This document shows, piece by piece, positions 46,465 to 57,393 of a stretch of DNA of 64,000 nucleotides. Position numbers and translations under genes: made by a program. The stretch is from Carnegiea gigantea (Eukaryota > Streptophyta > Magnoliopsida > Caryophyllales > Cactaceae), in contig JAKOGI010000085.1 in assembly GCA_029747015.1 (NCBI GenBank), forward strand, positions 658,501 to 722,500. Direction: 5' to 3'. The notes beneath the pieces were generated by a model. That model saw only the letters and a program-made list of their open reading frames with translations, did no database searches and was not told the origin of the DNA. Position 1 is the stretch's first letter, and the number at the start of each line of letters is the position of its first letter.

Positions 46465-47071
46465 TATATATGGGTAACTAAAAACAAAAATTATTTAAGA
46501 GAAAATAACGATGATAGTTGAAGTTAATCCAGATACACATAAATTACTACAATTATAATCAGAATATTTGAAACTCAATATAAATATAAATACGCATAGA
46601 AGAAATAAATATGTAACAATTAACACTTAAGTTTCTGATACTTTAACTAGAAGTTTATTGTAATAGGTGAAGTTTATCGACATACATCTAAAATTGCTAC
46701 AGCAATGATCATAAAATTTAAAACTTAGTATCAATGTACATAAGTGAAATAAATTACTAAAACTTACTAAAAAATAAATGAAAACATAAGATTGATAAAT
46801 ACATACACTTATACGAAATGCAATTGAAAATTACAACATAAACATGTCTCCATTTTGAAATAAACTTTGTGAACCATATTTGTGATTTTTTCGATCGAAC
46901 AACTGAAAGGGAACATTTCCTTCCCTCAAACACATCCAAAAAAATCATTTGAATACACCTTAGTACAAATGAGACACCAACAGATGTTCTGTATAAGTGA
47001 TTAAGTTCCATATGACTCAAACATTTGATTATAGTTTGATTCATTGTACACGTTATTTTCCCCTCATAGAA
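45943..47071 (+). promoter_or_regulatory. Helitron 1 region upstream of RepHel
   Basis: 1.1 kb with two or three diverged units (ATATTTRAAACYCAATATAAAT at about 46060 and 46565, and the ACATAAACATGTCTCC block near 46845). They recur in reverse in Helitron 2 (62100-63180). It includes a hairpin-flanked TA/TG microsatellite (46385-46480). The acceptor-like CCCTCATAG lies two bases before the ATG. A promoter for RepHel may be here, but no start site can be placed. Confidence 0.5.
46385..46480. repeat. Perfect inverted repeat around a TA/TG microsatellite
   Basis: Arms of 21 bp: 46385-46405 starts TAGTTACCCATATATACTCT, and 46460-46480 is its exact reverse complement, starting TAGAGTATATATGGGTAACT. 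Between them lie (TA)n then (TG)n. Confidence 0.95.
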
Positions 47072-50000
47072 ATGGAAACTTCACCGGAAGGATCAGATAG
47101 CAGTAGAATTAGCCTACAAACTAGACTTGCTCGACAAAATGCTCGATGGAGGCTATTTAGCTGGTGTCATCGAGATCAAGCACAGTCACAGTTTATTACA
47201 GAACGCAAACACCATCAGGCAGAATCTAGAGCAATTGAGTTAGCAATAGCACGTACGAATCCCCCGGTTAGAAGGTTCTCAAGTCGCTGGAATTTCACGG
47301 GAACTCTGGTTTCATGCTGTCACTGTAAAGCGACCATGTGGTTGGATGAAAGAGTTGCCAAGACCAGTATTTCACAACGTCGATTCATGATATGTTGTCA
47401 AAGTGGTCGTATTATGTTGTCGGCATTACCTCCCCCTCCTTCGTTGCTGAACATGTTATTGAGCCAACCAAATTTCCTTGATAACATAAGGGCATATAAC
47501 TCTATGTTGCCATTCACATCCATGGGTGGAACTATTGACCACTCTATAATGGATGGGCGTGGTCCTTACTCATTCAGAATAAGTGGATAAAATTATCATC
47601 GGATTGGTTCATTACTCCCAGCGGAAGGACAGATGCCAAAATTTGCTCAACTATATATCTATGACACACATGATGAAATCCAAAATCGATGTAGAGCTTT
47701 AAACAACCAGGAATGTATTCGTGGAGTTGATCATGCAACTTTACATGCCCTACAACGCATGCTCGATACTGTCAACCCCTACGTAAGGATTTTCCGGAAT
47801 GCACGAGATATCCTACCGGCCGATAATGTTGTTGACTTAAAAATTCGTCTTATCAAGGCACGTCCTGGACGACAATATACGATGCCTACCGTAGACAAAG
47901 TTGCTGCTCTTATAGTTGGGGTGACCATGGAAGAGAAGAGGAACGAGACATAATTGTTCGCAAAATGGATGGCTGCTTACAGCGAACATATGAAACTCAT
48001 CCATCGTATATGCCTCTTCAGTACCCTTTGCTGTTTCCATATGGAACAGATGGTTGGTCGCTCAATATTCCATGTGTTGAAGGATCAAGCAGCAGTCGGG
48101 GATATGTGACAATAAGAGAATTTGTTGCATTCCTCATACAATATAGACCTGATGAGGGGAATATATTACTTCGGTGTGGTAGATTATTTCTTCAATTTGT
48201 TGTTGATTGCTATGCTGCGATTGAGGCTTGGAGGTTAAGGTATTTTAGGGACCACCAGGGTACACTACGTGCAGAACTATACAGTGGCTTACAAGATGCT
48301 GTTACAGCCGGTGAAAATGATGCTTATGCAGTAGGGAAAAGGTTAATCTTACCTGCATCATTCACAGGAGGGCCACGTTATATGAGACAACATTTTTTGG
48401 ATGCAATGGCCATCTGTAATCAAATGGGATATCCGGATTTTTTTGTGACATTCACTTGCAATCCAAACTGGCCTGAAATTCAAGAAGCTTTATCTCAGCA
48501 ACCAGGCCAACATGCGAATAACCGACCAGATATTCTTGCTCGGGTTTTTCGCTTAAGGCTGAAAGAGTTGAAACGAGACTTTAAAGAGAGGAATCTGTTT
48601 GGAAAAGTCATTACAGGTATGATCATCCTCCTTCCATGCCATTGGTGTTAGTGTAGATTAAATTAATTCTCACTTTATTCATGCTAATTTATTATGTTAC
48701 CATATTCTTCCTCTATGTGTTCCATCTCCAGATATCCATGTCATTGAATTCCAGAAACGAGGACTACCACATGCCCATATACTTTTGACTCTTGCAAGTG
48801 AGGATAAGCCAATGTGTGCAGAAGACATAGATTGTGTCATATGCACCGAGCTCCCTGACATAGATACTGATCCCCTTGCATTTGAAACTGTCACAAGGCA
48901 TATGATTCATAGTCCATGCGGTAATGATATTCCTTATGTGCCATGCATGGATGGTGGCACTTACACGAAACATTATCCTAAAGTTTTCTCTGATAATACC
49001 ATTGTTCAAGAGAATGGTTTTGTTAGATACAAACGCAGGAATAATGGTAGAAGTGTAACTATCCATGGCAAGAGTATTGATAATAGATGGGTAGTGCCAT
49101 ACAACCGAGATCTCTGTGTCAAATATGATGCACATATCAACGTCGAACATTGTGCCCAAAAGAAGGTCATTAAATATCTTCACAAGTACATGCATAAGGG
49201 ACCGGATCGGGCAACCATTGTTATTGAAGATAATGTTCAGAATGCCGAAAATGGAATAGGTCCTCAACATTATGAAGACGTTGATGAGATTAAGCAATAC
49301 TTAGATTGTCCTTATGTGTCACCTGTGGATGCCTTATGGAGAATATTTGAATTTGACATTGCATATCGTTACCCATCAGTAGAATTATTACAATTCCACT
49401 TACCGGGCCAACTGTATGTCGTATTCAATGATCGCAATGAACTTCATCAAGTTGTGAATGCGGCACGAGAGAGGACTACCATGCTAATAGGATGGTTCAC
49501 TACGAATGTTGAGGACACTGAAGCAAGACGGTACACCTATGCGGCATTCCCAACTTACTATGTTTGGAATAAATCACTTAAGAAATGGACTAAAAGAAAA
49601 CAAAGGGTATGCATTGGACGATTGCCATATGCCCATCCAAACACGGGAGAGCGATACTACCTTAGAATGTTGTTGCATATTGTTCAGGGAGCGACGTCAT
49701 TTGAGGACTTGAGGACCGTTGATGGTATCTTAGATTCAACTTTCAAGGAAGCTTGCTTGGCACGAGGGCTCCTTGATGACACTAATGAGTGGCATGAGGC
49801 ACTAACCGAGGCATCAACATGGACAATAGGGGCTGAACTAAGAAGTATGTTCTGTTCAATGCTTATGTTTTTAGAGGTATCACAACCTTATCAACTATGG
49901 GAGCAACATTGGGAAGATCTTACTGATGATTTACAAAGGCGCGTACAAAGAGATGTTCATGACCATTGTTTAGAGCTAACCATTGAGCAAAGGAGAAATC

Positions 50001-51808
50001 TTGGTCTTTATGAAATTGAGTTGATCTTGAATAAAAATGGGAGATCGCTTAAGGACTTCCCTCCTATGCCTTTACCTTCACCTGATATGGTGCGACAACT
50101 TGGTAATAGGCTCATAAGGGAGCAACTAGATTATGACCAAGAAAAGGAGAAAGAGAATCTTGACATTTTGCTCCCAACATTGAATTCGGATCAAATTAGA
50201 GTTTTTCAGTTGGTCACTCAATTAGATAAACATGGCAGCAAAAGGTGTTTATTTGTCTATGGTAGCGGGGGAACGGGAAAAGCATATCTTTGGAAAGCTA
50301 TCATAACATATTTTAGGTCAAAGGGCTTGATAGTGCTCTCGGTGGCGTCCTCTGAAATAGCCGCACTATTGTTACCTTTAGGAAAAACAGCACATTCAAT
50401 GTTTAAGATTCCCATAGACGCTGATGAGACTTCCACTTGCTCAATTTCCAAGCAGTCAGAATTAGCTCAACTAATTAGGGAAGCATCACTTATCATATGG
50501 GATGAAACTCCAATGACCCATCGCTACACATTAGAGGCATTCGAGCGTTCTTTACGTGATATTTGCAATTGGAATCTAGCATTTGGTGGAAAAATGGTCA
50601 TTTTTGGCGATGATTTCAGGCAAATACTTTCGGTTATTACCAAAGGTAGTAGAGCAGATGTTGTCACATCTTTGATATCTAGGGCATCATTTTGGTGTTA
50701 TTGTAATGTTCAACATCTTAAGATCAACATGTGACTCATGCATTTAGATGTAAGTAACGATGAACATGAGCAGTTGCGAGATTTTGCAGAATGGACGTTA
50801 AACATTAGTAATGGTTCTATTCGAGGATACTCATTATTAGAGGGTAGTGAGCCTAACTGGATAGAAATTCCTGAATAATTCCTCATCAACAATGACAATA
50901 ATGGCCTCAAGAACTTGATACCATTCGTGTACCTATGTATAGCTGACCAATATAAAGATGCTTCCTATTTTCAAGACCAATGTATTTTGGCTCCCCTGAA
51001 TACTGATGTGGATGAACTGAACAATGAAATTTTGGAAATGCTTCCTGGTAATAGCCACACGTATATGAGTTCGGATACATTCCTGCCAAATAATACTGAT
51101 TCCATAGTCGATGACATTAATCCACCCGAGCTACTACACGGTATGAACTTTCCAGGCTTCCCCAATCATGAAATTAGCTTGAAAGTTGGTGCTCCTGTGG
51201 TTCTCTTGAAAAACCTCAACCCATCAATCGGATTATGCAATGGCACATGCTTAATTATTGAAAGGCTTGGAAGTAAGGTGGTTCAAGCAAAAATATTAAC
51301 GGGTCGAAATATTGGGCAAGCAGTAACTATTCCAAGAGTTGACCTCACTCCTTTAGCAAGGGACTCCCCATTTGCTTTGAAAAGGAGGCAGTTTCCTCTA
51401 AAATTAGCCTTTGCAATGACAATTAATAAAATCCAAGGCCAAACATTAAAGTGTGTGGGTGTTTATCTTCCTAAACATGTATTCTTCCACGGCCAATTAT
51501 ATGTCGCAATCTCTCGCATCACTTCCCCCTCAGGACTAAAGTTTCTGATCTGCAACAAAAAGGATATGCCTCATAATGTCACAAAAAATATTGTTTACCG
51601 GGAAATTTTTTGTGACATTCTTAATGCGTGGTTAGTCTCTTTCCAGATACATTACTATGTAGTTGTTGTGTATTTATATGACATGCACTGTTTTCACAAT
51701 TACAATGGTAAATATATTATAAGCTTACATCAATATTTTGTTCTCTTTGTTTCTTACTATAGAGATGGCAGATTCAACCCACAATTCTCTCCCAATATGT
51801 GCAATTAG
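47072..51808 (+). pseudogene. Helitron 1 RepHel (Rep endonuclease-helicase)
   Basis: Start ATG 47072 (METSPEGSDSSRIS). The N-terminal region has the Cys pairs of CCHCKATMW and MICCQSG. The Rep domain shows GLPHAHILL (HxH intact) and KYLHKYMHKG with both Tyr. Pif1-like helicase motifs: GSGGTGKAYLWK (Walker A with Ala for Thr after Lys), IIWDETPMTHR, FGDDFRQILSV, MTINKIQGQT near the end. An intron (48617-48731, GTATGATC to TCCAG) lies just before the HxH motif. Breaks: TAA at 47588-47590, a frameshift near 47920, TGA at 50732, TAA at 50876. The protein would nick and unwind the Helitron ends for rolling-circle transposition. Confidence 0.9.
48617..48731 (+). other. Intron within Helitron 1 RepHel
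   Basis: GTATGATCATCC at the start and TTCCATCTCCAG at the end. Removing it joins GKVIT to DIHVIEFQKR in frame. Helitron 2 has an intron at the same place (about 60342-60453) with similar ends, so it predates the split of the copies. Confidence 0.8.
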
Positions 51809-53940
51809 TCCCTATAACAAATCCGTGACGTTGTTTGTTCATCTTATGCGATGTATGTGCGTACGAACATATGTCAGCCGTAAAATATGGAAAGTCATAT
51901 TCATGGACCACCAGGTATATCTGTCATTAAATTGCTATAGTTCGACCAACAAATATATATATGTACAATTTGTGAATATATTACATTTTTACAGTGTGAT
52001 GAGATATTTGCCATCATAGAAGGTGATGATAATATTGATAAATGGATGAAGCTACTGATAGCTGGCAAAGTTCATCACATCTCTGGACTATCAGTTGATG
52101 GTGCTACAGATGGAGAAAGGCAAATTGTAAAGAACAATTTAAGATTGACATTTACAGCATCGACAAGCCTTCTTGATGTTTTAAAGGAATGTTATGATAT
52201 TCCCTGCCAGCATGAACCGCCTTTTGTGCCGTTTATCGATGTTCCGTCACGTCTTCAATCACGTGATAACATTATAGGTAACATTGTTAAGAGGTGTATT
52301 GTTTAAGCCTATTTGTTCCCGTACATTTTTATGTGTTTATGCGATTTTTATTTTGCTCCATTACAGATGTCATCGGCATGGTGGTTTCTATATCTGATGT
52401 GCAAGAACAAAAACGAAAGGCACTGCAAAGCAGGAAGTGTTACTATGTGATATGCAGTATGTATTTTCCATTACGTTTTCCCCACTTTCATATACCGCCT
52501 ATTTATATTCTAAGATTCGTGCATGTAATGATTTTACATAGGATGCGCACTTTGAGATTAACTTTGTGGGGAGATTTTGCGGAAATTGAGGGTGCTCATC
52601 TTCATCGACACCTGTACTATGAAAACATACTTTTGGCCTTCTGAGTGCATGTTAGGACCTACGAAGGTATAATCATCTTCAAATTGATAATCCCTATTTG
52701 ATAATGTTGTTCAATCTTTGAACATTTTATGACATACTTTTGTATTAACTTTTACAAAAAATAATTGTACGTAGGGGTATCGGTTTCTACTTTACCAACC
52801 AGTAGATTGCTGATTAATCCTGATATCGAAGCAACAGATGTCTTTGAAGGGTGGTACTTACAATTTGTAACATAAGATACTTTTTGTAGCAAGTTCAAGT
52901 TTGCAATTGAACTCATACATGGTATTTTCGTTGTGTACATTAGGTTAACTGGGACTAAATGTGTCATGGGTCACTTTGATTTAATGCGTAAGAGACCATT
53001 ACGAATGGTTCCTCTTGAAAAGTTATTTGCTGCTCAGAGGATCAGATTGGACGAACATGCATTGAGGCCAAACGTAAATACACTCTCTGATTCTTATAAT
53101 TGTATGTTTTCATATAGAACACTCAACAACATTGTAATATTATAGATTTCATATGCACAGGTGAGATTTTTCCGTAATTTTGCGTATGTCCAAGAAATCT
53201 ACCCGTTGGTGTACGATGCTTGCACTAATTGCAAAAAAAGTTCTCGCACTCATGAACTTGATTTGAACCTGCCTTATTGTACGTGTTCAAACCCACCAAA
53301 TTTGACTCAAAAAAGGTTTGACACATTCAGTTTCCTATTGTCATATTCCATTCATTATGGATATTCAAGGTGTTCATAGTATAATTTACTAACTTATTTA
53401 AAATTACAGGTACGTCTTCATAGTTCTCTTGAGAGATCATTCAGGTTCTAGAAGGTTTACCGTTCTCTAAGAAGATGCACGGGTTCTTCTCCATGCAACC
53501 ACGGCAGAGTTGGATGCGTATGCAGCATTGGTACTATACTTTCATCGCTTCTACATCATTTGTTGCGTGATTGCTTATTACTCACACTAACACATTTGCG
53601 TTTTCCTCAGCCAAATGGTGACCTTTCTCTGTACGCTATTCTGGAGGATTATCTCGACAAACCATGGATATTCATCGTTGAACCTCCACGTGAACGAGAT
53701 ACAGAACTACCTATCAATTTTATTATATCGGTCGACTGGGAAGAAGAAGTTTTTCACTTGAAAAATTCCATTTCCAGGTATACGAACTGAACAATACATA
53801 TCCATAAACTCTGTTTGTATTAATGTGAGCAACGCAATGATTTCTAAGCAAAATATTTTCTGTACAGGTACAAGAAGAGAACGAGGAGTCTTCCCCGTCC
53901 CGCTCCACTCATTAGCTTATCATCCTGTCATCTACCATGA
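51765..53940 (+). pseudogene. Helitron 1 RPA-like single-strand DNA-binding gene, multi-exon
   Basis: Start ATG 51765 (MADSTHNSLPICAISPYNKS). Exon 1 ends 51914 (FMDHQ, GTATAT). Exon 2 (51995-52277) reads CDEIFAIIEGDDNIDKWMKL and ends NIIG. Exon 3 starts 52377 (DVIGMVVSISDVQEQKRKAL). Then LRLTLWGDFAEIEGAHLHRH (OB-fold-like), SRLLINPDIEATDVFEGWY, and a zinc region CTNCKKSSRTHELDLNLPYC with a later CTC. The last exon ends at TGA 53940. Stops: TGA at 52642 and TAA in the piece after 53400. The order fits replication protein A large-subunit domains with the C-terminal zinc ribbon. It would coat single-stranded DNA during transposition. Confidence 0.85.
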
Positions 53941-54149
53941 TCTTTACATTAGTATAGATTACTATTATTTGTTTTGTACACTATAAGTCTCATTTGTACT
54001 GAATTAAGTTGACAGTTTAGTATTTTTTTTGAATGTCTTATCGTTATCTTATTTTTCAAAGTTATAATAACAAATATATATGTAGTGGTAATATTTTCTA
54101 ATATTTTTTATTTTTAATAATCTATATATTATAGCGGACTATTTCATCA
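53941..54149 (+). other. 3' region between the RPA-like gene and the Helitron 1 terminus
   Basis: About 210 bp, AT-rich. At 53943-53963 the reverse complement reads TCTATACTAATGTAAAGATC, a Helitron 5'-end-like motif in the opposite direction. The same motif is in Helitron 2 (55131-55151), so it belongs to the family and is not an independent end. Confidence 0.55.
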
Positions 54150-54179
54150 AGCACCGTGTATAGCACGGGTCTACACTAG
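54150..54179 (+). terminator. Helitron 1 3' terminal hairpin and CTAG end
   Basis: CACCGTGTATAGCACGGGTC holds a 5-bp stem (CCGTG/CACGG) with a TATAG loop. The element ends CTACACTAG at 54179, with host T next. This is the rolling-circle termination structure known for plant Helitrons. Confidence 0.9.
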
Positions 54180-54916
54180 TATAGATTAATTCCAATCAAT
54201 GCCCTAAAGTACATATTATTATCGACCACAACCCATAAGTATACTATTAAAATTCTCCCAAAAAATATAAAAAAATTTTTAAAAATTCCACCAAAAAGGC
54301 TCATAAAAGAAATTAATACAGAATGAGTACACTTACGATGCACGGGTGTAATTTAAATATTTTTTAATATATCATTTAGATAATAAATTATTTTTTAAAA
54401 TAGAAAATAATAAATTGATGCATTATATTGTCCTATTGATACAATGGAAAACAAGTCATCTTTATTTCTTCCTCTACTAATAACTTACTTTTAATTCTAA
54501 ATTAACATTCAGTTCACCATTTTGGAGTTATTTGGATGATTTCTTTGTTAAATCATATATATTTTTTAATTAAAATTCATTTCTAAGTGATAGGCAGATA
54601 TGTGAGAAGTTACCCTATTAATTAAATGGAACTATATTGCATTAAATTTACATCCATCATACATAGGTATTAAAAAAAATCTCATATAAAATCTCTTGCT
54701 GCATTAAATTATCTCATGTGGCTATTTTTTTTTCTTCTGTGTCATCCTACATGATAAGTTTACATATTGCTCATACATGAATTCTATTAAACTATATATA
54801 CACACTAGCATTAAACCCATGCTTCGCAGAAGATCTATAGTCTTCCAATTTTCTTTTTTAAAAAATATCTAAAAACCAAGTAAGCTCTTTTCTTTACACT
54901 TTAGGATTACAACATA
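54180..54916. other. Spacer between the two Helitrons, with a third Helitron 3' end
   Basis: 737 bp, AT-rich. On the minus strand ATCTTCTGCGAAGCATGGGT then TTAATGCTAG ends at 54805, followed by T. A CTTC/GAAG stem precedes the end, so this is another, different Helitron 3' terminus, probably a fragment. No gene is visible. Confidence 0.65.
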
Positions 54917-54948
54917 CTAGTGTAGACCCGTGCTATGCACGGTGCTTG
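54917..54948 (-). terminator. Helitron 2 3' terminal hairpin and CTAG end
   Basis: Minus strand: ATCAAGCACCGTGCATAGCA then CGGGTCTACACTAG, with T (plus-strand A at 54916) next. The loop is CATAG where Helitron 1 has TATAG. Confidence 0.9.
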
Positions 54949-55148
54949 ATAAAATGGACCTTTAGAACATACATACTATTTAAAAAAATGATAAAACATT
55001 ATTATTACACACATATTTGATAATATCACTTTAAAAAATGAAATGATAAGTAGCTATTGAAAAAAACCAAAAAACTGTTAACTTAATCCAGTACAACTGA
55101 GATTAATAGTGTACAAAACAAAAATGGTAATCTATACTAATATAAAGA

Positions 55149-57326
55149 TCATGGTAAGTGACATGATGATAAGCTAATGAGTGGAGCAGGCAGTGAAGAC
55201 TCCTCTTTCTCTTCTTTTACCTATATATAAAATATTTTCATTAGTAATCATTGCATTGCTAACATTAATATAAACAAAGTTTACGGGTACGTAGTGTTTA
55301 GTTGGTGTACTTGAAATTAGAATTTTTCAAGTGGAAAACTTCTTCCTCCCTGTGGACCAATGTAATAAAATTGTTAGGCGATTCTATGTCTCTTTCACAT
55401 AAAGACTCAACAATAAATATCTATGGTTTGTCGAGATAATCCTCCAGAATAGTGTACAATAGAAGGTTGCCATATGGCTAAGGAAAATGCAAATGTGCGA
55501 GTGTTAGTAATAAGTAATCACGTAATAAATGGTGTAGAAGTAATGAAAGTGTAGTAGCAATGATGGATATGCTTCCAACTTTGCCATGTTTGCATCCAGA
55601 AGAACTTGTGCATGCTTGTGGAGAATGATAAATCTTCTATAACCTGTATGATCCCTCAAGAGAACTATGAAGACATACCTATAATTTTAAATAGGCTAGT
55701 AAATTATACTATGAACATCTACATGAAATTGCATAATAAAGAGTATATGACAATAGAAACTAATTATGACAAACCTTTTTTGAGTCAAATTTGGTGAAAT
55801 TGACCACGTACAATAAGGCAAAGTTAAAGCAAGTACATGCATGTGGGGAATTTTTTTGCAATTAGCGCAAGCATCGTACACCAGCGAGTAAATGTCTTGG
55901 ACGTATGCAAAAATGCGGAAAAAACTCACTTGTGTAAATAAAACGTATAATATTACAATGTTATTGAATGTTTTATATGAAAGTATACAATTATAAGAAT
56001 CAAGGTGTGTATTTTACGCTTGGCCTCAAAGCATATTCATCCAATCTGATCCTCTGAGCAGTAAATAACTTCTCAAGATGAACCATTTGTAATGGTCTCT
56101 CACACATTAAATCAAAGTGACCCATCACACCTTTGGTCTCAGTGAACCTAATATACGCAATGAAAAGTATGTGTGAGTTCAATTGCAACCTATACGCTTA
56201 CTACGGAAAGTATCTTATGTTACAATTTGTAAGTATTATCCTTCAAAGGCATCTCTAGCTTCAATCTCAGGATTAATCAGCAATCTACTGTTGGTAAAGT
56301 AGAAACTGATATCCCTACATACATTTTTATAAAAAAAAAGGGTCAACGCAAAAGTATTTCATTATAACGTCCAAAATTAAACAACATTACCCAAAAGGGA
56401 TTGCTAATTTGATGGCAATTGAACCTTCGTAGGTTCTAACGTGCAGCCGAGAAGCCAAAAGTATGTTTTCATAGTACAGGTGTCGGTGAAGATAAGCACC
56501 CTTAATTTCAGCAAAATCTCCCCACAAAGCTAATCTTAAAGTGCGCATCCTATGTATAAGCACTACATACACTAATATTTGAAGATAACTATGCGTTAAC
56601 AAGAAACTGGAAAAAAGTAGGAATGAAAATACGTACTGCATATCACATAATAACACTTTCTGCTTTGCAGTGCCCTTCATTTTTGTTCTTTCCAAAGGGA
56701 TACAGCAACTACCATACTGACGATATCTATAGCAAATGCAAATAAAGATAGCATAAACACATAAAAATATACGTGAACAAATAGGCTAAAAAATTAAACA
56801 TGTTAACAATGTTACCTATAACATTAGCACGTGATCGTAGACATGATGAAACATTGATAAACGGCACAAAAGGTGGTAGGTGCTGGCAGGGAATATCATG
56901 ACATTTCTTTAAAATCTCAAGAAGGGTCGTTAATGTTATAAAAGTCAATCTTAAATTGTTTTTGACAATTTACCTTTCTCCATTTGTAGCACCATCAACT
57001 AATAGTCTAGATATGAGATGAGCTTTGCCAGCTATCAGTAGATCCATCCATTTATCAATGTTATCATCACCTTTATTGGTACCTAATATTCATCACACTG
57101 CAAAATAATATAGTATCTTCACAATCTGTACATATATATGTGTTAGTCGAGCCATATCAATTTAAATCAAAAATACCTGATAGTCCATGAATATGACTTT
57201 TCATATTTTACATCTGTCGCATGTTCATATGCACACGCATCGCATAAGACGAACGAACACCGTCACAGATTTGTTGCACGTGTTGATCGCACATATTGGA
57301 AGAGAATTATGTGTTAAATCTGCCAT
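55149..57326 (-). pseudogene. Helitron 2 RPA-like gene
   Basis: Start ATG 57326 (MADLTHNSLPICAINT); stop at 55149-55151. Recognisable exons: LLEILKKCHDIPCQHLPPFV with PFINVSSCLRSRANVIG; MRTLRLALWGDFAEIKGAYL; FTETKGVMGHFDLMCERPLQ then MVHLEKLFTAQRIRLDEYAL; and FFRIFAYVQDIYSLVYDACA with NCKKIPHMHVLALTLPYCTW, where the last zinc-ribbon Cys is replaced (CTW against CTC in copy 1). Gene structure, intron places and 3' end match Helitron 1. Several stops and frameshifts are present. Confidence 0.82.
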
Positions 57327-57393
57327 CTATATAGTAATAAACAAAGAGAACAAAATATTTTTGTAAGCCCATAATATATTTAACATTGAAATT

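Larger units (their letters stand above)
39263..54179 (+). mobile_element. Helitron 1, autonomous-type with RepHel and RPA-like genes
   Basis: The 3' end is well defined: a CCGTG-TATAG-CACGG hairpin about 11 bases before CTAG, then T at 54180. The best 5' end is TCTATACTAATATAATAG at 39263, preceded by A, as expected for insertion between A and T. Another TCTATATTAAGAG start lies at 43481, but the antisense module shared with Helitron 2 lies upstream of that, so 39263 is preferred. Contents: tandem repeats, an antisense 5'-UTR-like segment, a solo LTR inserted later, RepHel, RPA-like gene, hairpin. The genes are broken. Confidence 0.8.

Noticed and set aside
48764..49297. Minus-strand ORF of 177 codons, and its counterpart at 59773-60306 on the plus strand
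   Set aside because: Both are antisense shadows of the Rep domain. Their presence in both copies follows from RepHel homology.
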